NCBI GenBank assembly: GCA_025201345.1
Contig: JAIXMG010000052.1
Coordinates: forward strand, 1 to 24,843
From: Thamnidium elegans
Taxonomy: Eukaryota; Mucoromycota; Mucoromycetes; Mucorales; Mucoraceae
Length of the DNA stretch: 24,843 bases
Direction: 5' to 3'
Program-made: the position numbers and the translations under genes
Notes under the pieces: generated by a model
Databases searched by the model: none
The model's input: only the letters and a program-made list of their open reading frames with translations
What the model was told of the DNA's origin: nothing
Part shown: piece by piece, positions 1 through 9,307 of the stretch
Layout of the letters: each line of letters opens with the position of its first letter
How positions within the stretch are numbered: position 1 is the first letter of the stretch

Positions 1-321
1 GAATCTTTAGAGTTTATACATAAAAATGTATTTACTGTCCTATATGTTCCGTGTAATCTTTCAAATAATTTACCTCCCATATTTATCAACACTATTGAGA
101 CTTTTGACGAGGCAAAATTTAATCAAATCATCCAACAATGTACCAACGTTTTCGAACTGTATAATATCGCCCCTATCTGTATGATTATTGTTGCCCAACA
201 ACTTGATGAGAGTAATATTGAGCTAAGTTCGGTACACCAAGAGCTTCCATTCCTTAGAGAAATACCATGTGCATTTTGGACAAAGCAATGTTTATTAGTT
301 TCATCAACAAAAGTAAACTAA
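1..321 (+). CDS. 3' part of a Mucorales repeat-family protein, cut by the window edge
   Basis: Open in frame 1 from the first base to TAA at 319-321, 106 codons with no start in view. The mirror copy on the right arm shows what precedes it. Motifs in order are a GYFIESLEF-like start (seen on the right arm), FTVLYVPCN, NNLPPIFINTIE, a stretch ending FELYNIAPICMIIVA, and FWTKQCLLVS near the end. From memory this order resembles a family very common in Rhizopus and Mucor genomes, with a PD-(D/E)XK-nuclease-like core reading LPPILIEVQ. Here the IEVQ position reads INTIE, so the supposed catalytic residues look altered. The family call is a recollection, not a search result. The arm-internal position suggests it is repetitive. 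Confidence 0.5.
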   Translation, partial: ESLEFIHKNVFTVLYVPCNLSNNLPPIFINTIETFDEAKFNQIIQQCTNVFELYNIAPICMIIVAQQLDESNIELSSVHQELPFLREIPCAFWTKQCLLVSSTKVN

Positions 322-868
322 GATATCACCTGTTATTGGAAATTATAATTGCTATTACAAGCAATGACAAAGCCATAATATGTAATAAGGACTTAAATGT
401 TTACACATTTGCGACACAAAAAAATAAAATAAAATAATAATAATTGAATTTGACCACATATGTTCACCTTTTAAAATGACTTGTATTTACTTCAAAAAAA
501 AAATCCCCCTCTAGTTTGACCTGCATACTTCCCTTTTTTTTTTACGCGAGTTTTATCTATAGCTAATAGGTTTTAAAGAGGGGGAGGGAGTAGCGAAATG
601 AACCTACCGGGTAGTAAGATAGTACTTTCTTGTAATTGTGGGAATATTTGGAAACCAATCAAGTTTGATTATTTGGAGTAAACAGATACGGGTGACTTTA
701 GTTTAAAAATATCAGTGTGTACTAGCCAACTTGACACATTTATGCATTAATTTAGGGGGTTTGTGACACAAGAAATACTTGAATTTTACCCCCACTTTCC
801 ATTTCCGTATATATCCACAGTTATATATGCGATTCCGTTATGATAAGCACATGCTTTCCCGAGAAGGG

Positions 869-874
<6 letters not shown>

Positions 875-954
<80 letters not shown>
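875..954 (+). repeat. Eighty-base poly(A) tract, mirrored at 9224-9301
   Basis: An uninterrupted run of 80 A on the plus strand, between GGGATGTGT and GTCATG. The mirror tract in the right arm is 78 T. It lies inside the inverted-repeat element, just beyond the inner end of its left terminal repeat. Such a run could be a retroposed tail or replication-slippage expansion. The exact length is likely to be unstable or poorly sequenced. Confidence 0.95.
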
Positions 955-957
<3 letters not shown>

Positions 958-1249
958 ATGTTTTATTACAAGTACATTATCTATAGCAATAGTGACAGAG
1001 TATATCATGATTGAACTATGATATTGTAGTCAAGTTTACTAGAAATCTAACTAAAAGCTTTACTAATAAATAAAAAAATTGAACAAGACCAAGAGGATAT
1101 GTACTTTATTTGATACAAAAATGAATTTATTTTACAAAAGAAGTTAAACAAACTTAAAGTCGTAGTTGACTTAAGCTTCTGCGTACTTTCTAAGCTTTGC
1201 GTTTTCTTCTTTTAGTTTATTGATTGTTACAAAATTGCGCTTGGCAATT

Positions 1250-1787
1250 TTATTCTTCTCCTCGGCATTCTTTTCTTCCATTGACCTTCAAGCTATCGAT
1301 ATCTTTGTACAAACTGCTAATTTCAGCTTTCAACTTGGAATATTCTTTTGACAAATCACTGATATAATTATCAGTGATTTTTATATCGCCTCTTGCCAGC
1401 TCCACATCAGTCTCCAACATATACACCCTGTGTGGGCTGTTAACGATTGCATCATGCATTTTCTGATACCCGTTAGCGAAGGTTTGAAGAAACATTTCTG
1501 TTTCTATCAAAACCTTCTCGAGCTCTTCAATGCGTGAATTGCATTCTTCTATTTAGGCAATGTTTTTTTTTTAGTATAACGCGTGATATATATCGGTGTA
1601 TATTCAATTACTTACCAAATTTGAAACAAACCATTTTAATGGTTTTTAAAACAAGGGCAAAAAATCCCTTTTCTTTTAAAACAAAAATGAAGAAGCATGT
1701 TTGTAAAAGAAAAAAACATGTTCTCATTTTTTCTGATGCTATATAGTCAAGCATGGTTTCTGTTGGCATTGCGTTAATAAAAGACAT
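1250..1787 (-). CDS. Coiled-coil protein inside the inverted-repeat element, left copy
   Basis: I do not recognise this gene. ATG is at 1787-1785, behind a pyrimidine-rich leader. Exon 1 is 1787-1616, the intron 1615-1549 (67 nt, GTAAGT ... TAAATAG), and exon 2 is 1548-1250; these join in frame to 156 codons. Exon 1 gives an odd hydrophobic stretch (CFFLLQTCFFIFVLK-like), so it may contain a further intron. Exon 2 is a charged heptad-like helix (RIEELEKVL, LETDVELARG, YSKLKAEISSLYKDIDSLK). After LKV the frame runs into a stop at 1252-1250, while a second frame continues the coiled coil to 1171, so the gene is probably frameshifted by one base. AATAAA sites follow. Both palindrome copies carry the same change. 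Confidence 0.5.
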
Positions 1788-2087
1788 TATTGGAATCTTG
1801 ATAATTAAATAGAATAAAAGAAAGAAATCGGTAAAAAAAATAAAAAAATGGTAGTTATATACATTACGACTGTGGCGTAAAATTCGTACTTTATAAATTA
1901 ATATTTCGTCATCTTGTTAACTAATGGGGTTACTTCACTGTTCCCATAGTGTTTATATATATGTCATAAGTCGTTTTAACTGTGGAAATGGAAAGTAAGG
2001 AGTAGAGTTTGATTTTATCTTGTTTCACAAACTTCTCAAATTAATGCATATATGGAGAAAGTTCGTTAAAATAAAGATAACGGAAGT

Positions 2088-2123
<36 letters not shown>

Positions 2124-2692
2124 AGCTGTAGTAAACACTGATATTTTTATACTAATCAAATTTGGTTTCCGAGTATTTCCACTGTGAAGAAAACCCAGTT
2201 TTTATTTATTTATTCTTAATCATTGGTTGTTCCCTTTGAGATTGTTTGTAATGATCTAGATCCTCCAACAATTTTTTTATAGAAGAATTTGTTTACAACC
2301 AAACAATTACCTATCTTAGCACCCAGTAGGATTATTTCGCTACTCCCTTCCCCTCTTTAAAAACTATTGGCTAGAGATAAAACTCATGTCAAAAAAAAAG
2401 AAAAAAAAAAAGAAAAGTATGCACTTCAAACTAGAGGGGGGGGGGGTTTGAAGTAAATATCACGTCTACCATAAACTATATATGACAAGTCATTTTAAAA
2501 CATGGACATATGTAGTCAAGTTCAATTTTTTGTTGTGTCGCAAATGTATATATATCTGTAAGTAATTTGCTACATTACCAAAGTAAACAAAAAAAATTCA
2601 TGATGAGGTCATTCCAATTTTTTTTTTGGTATAAGACTTTTTTTTTTCTATTCATTTCCATTTATTTTTCTTTACTCTTCATATCATAAGCA

Positions 2693-3314
2693 ATGTTACC
2701 TATAGCTTTCATCGCCCTCTTCTTAGGCTCGTCCTTCCTCTCTCTTTTCAGTGACAGGACTACCACCCTTTTCCCAGCCTGTCGTAAGTAACTTTTTTTT
2801 TTTTTTTTTTTTCATTTAGTAAACTTGACATCTTTATTATTTTCTAGCTGGTTCGTCCTTCTGGGACACTAAAAGTTACTGCACTTTTGTGCCAACTGTC
2901 GCCTCCGGTCAAGGTTGGCAAAAAACTTTCCTTGTGGAGGTTTGTAAATCCCTCTCTCCGAGGGATTTGTTAAAAGAAGCACTCCCTTCTGGTGTTTGTC
3001 CTTTGGCTGAAGAGCCAAAAGGTTTGAAGATTACTCCTCCTCCTCCTCCTCAACCTTTCTGTCCTGTCTCTTCTCGCCCTTTCACAGTCTGTCCTTTGCC
3101 TTCTTGCTCGTCTCTTTCCCCTTCTTCTCCTCCCTCCCCGCTTCCATCAGTCTGTAACACTGGTTGGAAGCCAACTAACTCTTTTGCTTCAACAGCAAAA
3201 GAGTTGTCCAAAGAAAATCAGTCAGGGTTTTTTTACCCTGACAACGAAATGATGTTGTTTATAACGAGCCTGACGATTGTCTATATAATAGGCAATCGAA
3301 TGGCTCGTTATTAA
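2693..3314 (+). CDS. Small secreted or membrane-anchored Cys/Pro-rich protein, left copy
   Basis: I do not recognise this family. ATG is at 2693. Exon 1 is 2693-2783, the intron 2784-2847 (64 nt, GTAAGT ... TTTCTAG, with a T20 run inside), and exon 2 is 2848-3314; these join in frame to 185 residues. The N-terminus (MLPIAFIALFLGSSFLSLFS) is a convincing signal peptide. Next come a Cys-spaced region (PAC, SYC, EVC, GVC), a Pro-rich middle (PPPPPQPFCP ... SPSSPPSPLP) and a C-terminal hydrophobic segment (MMLFITSLTIVYIIG) that could anchor it. Most of exon 2 outside the polypyrimidine stretch is made of perfect short inverted repeats, so the DNA or RNA may matter more than the protein. AATAAAATAAA follows the stop directly. 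Confidence 0.55.
2890..3311. repeat. Array of short perfect hairpins within a coding exon
   Basis: Compact stem-loops lie one after another: 2890-2920 (7 bp), 2946-2968 (9 bp, loop 5), 2975-2990 (5 bp, loop 6), 3002-3019 (7 bp, loop 4), then a CT-rich stretch, 3163-3175 (5 bp, loop 3), 3177-3205 (12 bp, AACTCTTTTGCT, loop 5), 3221-3242 (8 bp, GTCAGGGT, loop 6), 3241-3258 (5 bp) and 3261-3311 (10 bp, ATAACGAGCC, enclosing an 11-bp stem at 3274-3298 with one G-T pair). The last stem ends directly before the stop codon. The mirror array lies at 6867-7288. Chance cannot explain a 12-bp and a 10+11-bp stem within 150 nt. Confidence 0.9.
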
Positions 3315-3593
3315 AATAAAATAAAAAAATTTTAAAAAAAAAAATCTTGAGGTTCTTTTTTATTTATTATTATTTAAAGTTTACAAGTATATCTATCTTA
3401 ATCATACGCATGTTTGTTTCTAGCTATAGATGTAATTATATTATAATTATTTGAAGTAAAGCTCAGTTAGATATAACGCGCAGTACTATATGTAGTTGCT
3501 TACAATGGTTGCTATGATGATAGAGATAATGTTGATAAGTAATAAAAATATAAAGCGAATAGAAAAAATAATCTGTATTTCAAATTTCGCATG

Positions 3594-3860
3594 GTTCACA
3601 TGATAGTTGGCACTATCCTTTATTAAAATACTCCCCGGCTGCCTTCCGTTTTTAAGTAAATCAAAAAAAGGTTGGCGTGTTAAATCAATGACAAAAAATT
3701 GGAACAACAAGCTAATTCGCTACATCGATGAGAGAAAAGGGTGTAGTTGTCCATGCACGATTCACATGATAGCTGGCGTCATTCTTCATCAAACCTTAGA
3801 TCTATGATAAAGATAATAAGTTAAAAAACAAGCCGTTTCGTCTACTGATAAAGAAAAGAG
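3594..3860. repeat. Diverged tandem duplication, mirrored at about 6318-6584
   Basis: The block beginning TTCACATGATAGTTGGC (about 3595) recurs about 170 bp later as TTCACATGATAGCTGGC (about 3761). Further shared landmarks are CAAGCTAATTCGCTACATCGATGAGAGAAAAG against CAAGCCGTTTCGTCTACTGATAAAGAAAAG. The copies are diverged and contain indels. The first copy includes a 6-bp hairpin, GATAGT-TGGC-ACTATC, at 3602-3617. The 66- and 74-codon open frames across this block overlap on opposite strands and I do not regard them as genes. A 7-bp repeat (ATGTTAC, about three times) lies at 3922-3941. Confidence 0.6.
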
Positions 3861-4476
3861 AGAGAGAAAGAGAAGTAGGCGTGGTTATATACACAGCTAA
3901 TAGTTAAATCAATATATCGATATGTTACATGTTACATGTTATCTTCTATCAACGCAATATAAGAACCCAAGTGATCGGTACGATCAAACTAAAGCGTCCT
4001 TTTTTTCTCTCTCACGATTCCTAAGATAACAATCCACCAATAAAATTAAAGCAAGCTTACAAGTAGTATACAAACATGATTTTATCTATATATTACTTTG
4101 ATTCCTTTGTTACTCTCTCGCAATGATATAATATAAATATCATCCTCAAATACGGCATTTATAAAAGGTTATTTTTTGTTATATTTGTTATGAATACTAA
4201 TATAACAATGTATACATGGAACCAGAAAGTCGGTAAAAACAAACTTCCTGCGTTATGCAAATATATACATATCTTGACAGCGCTGACTAGTTAAAATAAA
4301 TACAATGAGTGGAAGTGAATGACTATGTCATCGACGTAAACAATAATAACAGAATAACATTACAAAAGTCTGAAAGTAAAGGTGAAAAATTTATTCATAT
4401 GCTACAACTGCAAAATTGTTAATCCTAATCGATTAAACTCGACTTTGAAGTCAAAAAAAAAAAAAAAAAAAAAAAA

Positions 4477-5693
4477 GACCTTACTTTGAAAAGTTAATGA
4501 AGTATGAATATTCATAATCGTTTAAAGTAATTACAAAGAAGTTATACGGTATGTGTATTTACACGTATAGTAAATTTTAATATAAATAAAACACACTTTG
4601 TAAAATTTCGATTTTGCGTGCGATACTAAAATTAAAAAAATCACGTGTATGGTTTTTTTTAGTTAAATTATTCTCTCTCTTTTTTTTTTACACTTCTTTA
4701 TCCCTTCTTTATCCCCTCTTTTTTTTTTCCTGCACATGTTAAATACTATTCTCCAACAATTTTATATTGCATCAGCTTACGGTACGTTATTTTATTCTAA
4801 CATACCAAAGCAATATAACGAACCAAACGACAAATACACCAGTACAATAGAAATAACACCATTTGGAAGACCAGCAAGAGAAGGACCAATTTTAACAGTA
4901 AAACCTGGTCAGTGCGCACCGTTAAATACTGTCTTCTACGCATCGGAAGTACAACCACTTAGTATGTTTTCTTCTACTCCATCAGGTAATATAAACATTT
5001 GCCACCAATATAAAACTATGGATACTAACTCATTTGGACAACCAGCTGCGCCAGAAAATCTTGGTCAACTATTCAAAAAAAATAGCCCAATGAGTTCAAA
5101 AGCTACTATACTACTATCACACAAGCGATCATATAGCGAGGTACTTGATACAGTTGCTAATGAAAAAGAAAACAGAGATATGAAGAAACGAAAGTTGACA
5201 CATAAAAAATGTTTCTTTACCCTCCTTCCTGCGAGATATAGAATCTATAAACGTAAATCTCGATATCAAAGACTCTAAAAAAAATAAAGCATACATGAAA
5301 CAGTTTTTTTCCTGTAAAGATTTTTTTTGAAATGTTCGTTTTGTTGCCAAGACACCAGGACCTGGACAATAGGTCATTTATATCAGAATCATTTTTTATT
5401 ATTATTCCAATGATATAATTAAATTTATAAGCGTTTGGTATGTATGTAACATTAAAAATTGTTTGGCTTAGACAGTACTTGATTTGCTGGAGTATTCTGA
5501 GCCATCGATACACTAAGCATAAACACAAGTTAATACTTTATACATAACACAACGAATTCATATGTCACCCAACTGTCCAGTATAAATTTTATAATGACAA
5601 TGGTTACTTTTAACTATAACTTTTATAAACCATGACATAAATACAAATACGCGCATTAGCGATTTTGGAGACAAAAAAAAAAAAAGGTATTTT

Positions 5694-5699
<6 letters not shown>
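4477..5699. other. Unique spacer of the giant palindrome
   Basis: These 1223 nt separate the two arms and are present once. The inner ends of both arms are a poly(A)/poly(T) run preceded by GACTT-TG-AAGTC, so the spacer sits between two homopolymers. It holds one protein-coding gene at 4736-5278. The remainder is AT-rich DNA in which I see nothing else, apart from an A13 run at 5673-5685. Confidence 0.9.
4736..5278 (+). CDS. Unrecognised 180-residue protein in the palindrome spacer
   Basis: A single open frame with a typical leader (long T and CT runs, then CACATG) and an AATAAA directly after the stop. I do not recognise it. The protein is Ser/Thr/Pro/Asn-rich in the first 120 residues (ITPFGRPAREG, LTVKPGQCAPLN, MFSSTPSG). 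After that comes SHKRSYSEVLD, then a strongly basic tail (MKKRKLTHKK and RIYKRKSRYQRL) that could act as a nuclear localisation signal. No membrane segment or catalytic motif is visible. A GTACGT at 4782 could be read as a donor, but splicing to the nearest acceptor creates a stop, so I keep it unspliced. It is the only gene in the window present once between two identical arms. Confidence 0.6.
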   Translation: MLNTILQQFYIASAYGTLFYSNIPKQYNEPNDKYTSTIEITPFGRPAREGPILTVKPGQCAPLNTVFYASEVQPLSMFSSTPSGNINICHQYKTMDTNSFGQPAAPENLGQLFKKNSPMSSKATILLSHKRSYSEVLDTVANEKENRDMKKRKLTHKKCFFTLLPARYRIYKRKSRYQRL

Positions 5700-5725
<26 letters not shown>

Positions 5726-6863
5726 GACTTCAAAGTCGAGTTTAATCGATTAGGATTAACAATTTTGCAGTTGTAGCATATGAATAAATTTTTCACCTTT
5801 ACTTTCAGACTTTTGTAATGTTATTCTGTTATTATTGTTTACGTCGATGACATAGTCATTCACTTCCACTCATTGTATTTATTTTAACTAGTCAGCGCTG
5901 TCAAGATATGTATATATTTGCATAACGCAGGAAGTTTGTTTTTACCGACTTTCTGGTTCCATGTATACATTGTTATATTAGTATTCATAACAAATATAAC
6001 AAAAAATAACCTTTTATAAATGCCGTATTTGAGGATGATATTTATATTATATCATTGCGAGAGAGTAACAAAGGAATCAAAGTAATATATAGATAAAATC
6101 ATGTTTGTATACTACTTGTAAGCTTGCTTTAATTTTATTGGTGGATTGTTATCTTAGGAATCGTGAGAGAGAAAAAAAGGACGCTTTAGTTTGATCGTAC
6201 CGATCACTTGGGTTCTTATATTGCGTTGATAGAAGATAACATGTAACATGTAACATATCGATATATTGATTTAACTATTAGCTGTGTATATAACCACGCC
6301 TACTTCTCTTTCTCTCTCTCTTTTCTTTATCAGTAGACGAAACGGCTTGTTTTTTAACTTATTATCTTTATCATAGATCTAAGGTTTGATGAAGAATGAC
6401 GCCAGCTATCATGTGAATCGTGCATGGACAACTACACCCTTTTCTCTCATCGATGTAGCGAATTAGCTTGTTGTTCCAATTTTTTGTCATTGATTTAACA
6501 CGCCAACCTTTTTTTGATTTACTTAAAAACGGAAGGCAGCCGGGGAGTATTTTAATAAAGGATAGTGCCAACTATCATGTGAACCATGCGAAATTTGAAA
6601 TACAGATTATTTTTTCTATTCGCTTTATATTTTTATTACTTATCAACATTATCTCTATCATCATAGCAACCATTGTAAGCAACTACATATAGTACTGCGC
6701 GTTATATCTAACTGAGCTTTACTTCAAATAATTATAATATAATTACATCTATAGCTAGAAACAAACATGCGTATGATTAAGATAGATATACTTGTAAACT
6801 TTAAATAATAATAAATAAAAAAGAACCTCAAGATTTTTTTTTTTAAAATTTTTTTATTTTATT

Positions 6864-7484
6864 TTAATAACGAGCCATTCGATTGCCTATTATATAGACA
6901 ATCGTCAGGCTCGTTATAAACAACATCATTTCGTTGTCAGGGTAAAAAAACCCTGACTGATTTTCTTTGGACAACTCTTTTGCTGTTGAAGCAAAAGAGT
7001 TAGTTGGCTTCCAACCAGTGTTACAGACTGATGGAAGCGGGGAGGGAGGAGAAGAAGGGGAAAGAGACGAGCAAGAAGGCAAAGGACAGACTGTGAAAGG
7101 GCGAGAAGAGACAGGACAGAAAGGTTGAGGAGGAGGAGGAGGAGTAATCTTCAAACCTTTTGGCTCTTCAGCCAAAGGACAAACACCAGAAGGGAGTGCT
7201 TCTTTTAACAAATCCCTCGGAGAGAGGGATTTACAAACCTCCACAAGGAAAGTTTTTTGCCAACCTTGACCGGAGGCGACAGTTGGCACAAAAGTGCAGT
7301 AACTTTTAGTGTCCCAGAAGGACGAACCAGCTAGAAAATAATAAAGATGTCAAGTTTACTAAATGAAAAAAAAAAAAAAAAAAAGTTACTTACGACAGGC
7401 TGGGAAAAGGGTGGTAGTCCTGTCACTGAAAAGAGAGAGGAAGGACGAGCCTAAGAAGAGGGCGATGAAAGCTATAGGTAACAT
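6864..7484 (-). CDS. Small secreted or membrane-anchored Cys/Pro-rich protein, right copy
   Basis: Mirror of the left-arm gene. ATG is at 7484-7482, exon 1 7484-7394, intron 7393-7331 (63 nt, one base shorter because its A/T run is 19 instead of 20), and exon 2 7330-6864. The encoded 185-residue protein appears identical to the left copy: signal peptide, spaced cysteines, Pro-rich middle and C-terminal hydrophobic segment. Both copies are transcribed toward the spacer, so read-through from both sides would converge there. Confidence 0.55.
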
Positions 7485-8053
7485 TGCTTATGATATGAAG
7501 AGTAAAGAAAAATAAATGGAAATGAATAGAAAAAAAAAAGTCTTATACCAAAAAAAAAATTGGAATGACCTCATCATGAATTTTTTTTGTTTACTTTGGT
7601 AATGTAGCAAATTACTTACAGATATATATACATTTGCGACACAACAAAAAATTGAACTTGACTACATATGTCCATGTTTTAAAATGACTTGTCATATATA
7701 GTTTATGGTAGACGTGATATTTACTTCAAACCCCCCCCCCCTCTAGTTTGAAGTGCATACTTTTCTTTTTTTTTTTCTTTTTTTTTGACATGAGTTTTAT
7801 CTCTAGCCAATAGTTTTTAAAGAGGGGAAGGGAGTAGCGAAATAATCCTACTGGGTGCTAAGATAGGTAATTGTTTGGTTGTAAACAAATTCTTCTATAA
7901 AAAAATTGTTGGAGGATCTAGATCATTACAAACAATCTCAAAGGGAACAACCAATGATTAAGAATAAATAAATAAAAACTGGGTTTTCTTCACAGTGGAA
8001 ATACTCGGAAACCAAATTTGATTAGTATAAAAATATCAGTGTTTACTACAGCT

Positions 8054-8090
<37 letters not shown>

Positions 8091-8390
8091 ACTTCCGTTA
8101 TCTTTATTTTAACGAACTTTCTCCATATATGCATTAATTTGAGAAGTTTGTGAAACAAGATAAAATCAAACTCTACTCCTTACTTTCCATTTCCACAGTT
8201 AAAACGACTTATGACATATATATAAACACTATGGGAACAGTGAAGTAACCCCATTAGTTAACAAGATGACGAAATATTAATTTATAAAGTACGAATTTTA
8301 CGCCACAGTCGTAATGTATATAACTACCATTTTTTTATTTTTTTTACCGATTTCTTTCTTTTATTCTATTTAATTATCAAGATTCCAATA

Positions 8391-8928
8391 ATGTCTTTTA
8401 TTAACGCAATGCCAACAGAAACCATGCTTGACTATATAGCATCAGAAAAAATGAGAACATGTTTTTTTCTTTTACAAACATGCTTCTTCATTTTTGTTTT
8501 AAAAGAAAAGGGATTTTTTGCCCTTGTTTTAAAAACCATTAAAATGGTTTGTTTCAAATTTGGTAAGTAATTGAATATACACCGATATATATCACGCGTT
8601 ATACTAAAAAAAAAACATTGCCTAAATAGAAGAATGCAATTCACGCATTGAAGAGCTCGAGAAGGTTTTGATAGAAACAGAAATGTTTCTTCAAACCTTC
8701 GCTAACGGGTATCAGAAAATGCATGATGCAATCGTTAACAGCCCACACAGGGTGTATATGTTGGAGACTGATGTGGAGCTGGCAAGAGGCGATATAAAAA
8801 TCACTGATAATTATATCAGTGATTTGTCAAAAGAATATTCCAAGTTGAAAGCTGAAATTAGCAGTTTGTACAAAGATATCGATAGCTTGAAGGTCAATGG
8901 AAGAAAAGAATGCCGAGGAGAAGAATAA
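8391..8928 (+). CDS. Coiled-coil protein inside the inverted-repeat element, right copy
   Basis: Mirror of the left-arm gene. ATG is at 8391, exon 1 8391-8562, intron 8563-8629 and exon 2 8630-8928, giving 156 codons. The second frame that extends the coiled coil begins with ATG at 8897 and ends at 9005-9007 (MEEKNAEEKNKI ... KLKEENAKLRKYAEA). Removing one G near 8899 would join the frames, which suggests an ancestral protein of about 180 residues. Several perfect short hairpins lie in the transcribed region (8533-8550, 8798-8825, 8927-8947). Two AATAAA-like signals lie near 9047 and 9069. No domain beyond the coiled coil is visible, and function is unknown. Confidence 0.5.
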
Positions 8929-8947
8929 AATTGCCAAGCGCAATTTT
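8445..8947. repeat. Short hairpins in the coiled-coil gene
   Basis: Perfect compact stems occur at 8533-8550 (AAACCATT, 8 bp, loop 2), 8798-8825 (AAATCACTGATA, 12 bp, loop 4) and 8927-8947 (AAAATTGC, 8 bp, loop 5). Imperfect ones lie around 8445-8490 and 8496-8535. Mirror copies occur in the left arm, for example at 1353-1380 and 1231-1251. This is the same style of short-loop hairpin seen in the secreted-protein gene 1.5 kb away. Confidence 0.75.
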
Positions 8948-9220
8948 GTAACAATCAATAAACTAAAAGAAGAAAACGCAAAGCTTAGAAAGTACGCAGA
9001 AGCTTAAGTCAACTACGACTTTAAGTTTGTTTAACTTCTTTTGTAAAATAAATTCATTTTTGTATCAAATAAAGTACATATCCTCTTGGTCTTGTTCAAT
9101 TTTTTTATTTATTAGTAAAGCTTTTAGTTAGATTTCTAGTAAACTTGACTACAATATCATAGTTCAATCATGATATACTCTGTCACTATTGCTATAGATA
9201 ATGTACTTGTAATAAAACAT

Positions 9221-9307
<87 letters not shown>

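Larger units (their letters stand above)
405..2548. mobile_element. Transposon-like element with long diverged inverted ends, left arm
   Basis: The segment from about 405 to about 850 reappears, diverged and inverted, from about 2548 back to about 1965. Shared landmarks are ACATTTGCGACACAA at the very ends (405 onward / ending near 2548), CATATGT, TTTTAAAATGACTTGT, ATTTACTTCAA, CCCCTCTAGTTTGA, TTTTAAAGAGGGG, GGGAGTAGCGAAAT, AAAATATCAGTGT, ATGCATTAATTT and ACTTTCCATTTCC. The outer similarity stops abruptly after the CATTTGCGACAC terminus, with TA next to both ends, which is what a DNA transposon with a TA target would give; the exact ends are not certain. The right end alone carries an A33 run. 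The interior holds a short coiled-coil gene on the minus strand and no recognisable transposase, so it would be non-autonomous or of an unknown type. Confidence 0.65.
1..4476. repeat. Left arm of a giant inverted repeat
   Basis: This stretch is repeated in reverse complement at 5700-10175. Position 1 pairs with 10175, the sequence just inside the inner boundary (4441-4452) pairs with 5726-5737, and every reading frame in one arm has a mirror copy in the other. The only differences I found are homopolymer lengths: A80 versus T78 (875-954 / 9224-9301), A33 versus T34 (2089-2121 / 8056-8089), T20 versus A19 (about 2793-2812 / 7366-7384) and A24 versus T26 (4453-4476 / 5700-5725). The arm starts at or before the window edge, so the full repeat is longer than what is visible. 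Confidence 0.97.

Noticed and set aside
779..1021. Open frame with about 27 consecutive lysines (mirror 9164-9397, and a poly-Phe frame at 9170-9355)
   Set aside because: Produced by translating the 80-nt poly(A) tract; nothing protein-like on either side.
3486..3807. Overlapping open frames of 74 (-) and 66 (+) codons and their mirrors at 6371-6692
   Set aside because: They overlap on opposite strands within a diverged tandem repeat, have no leader or splice context, and show no recognisable motif.
5129..5528. Minus-strand open frames of 82 and 103 codons in the spacer
   Set aside because: They overlap the 3' end and downstream region of the plus-strand spacer gene and have no protein-like features of their own.
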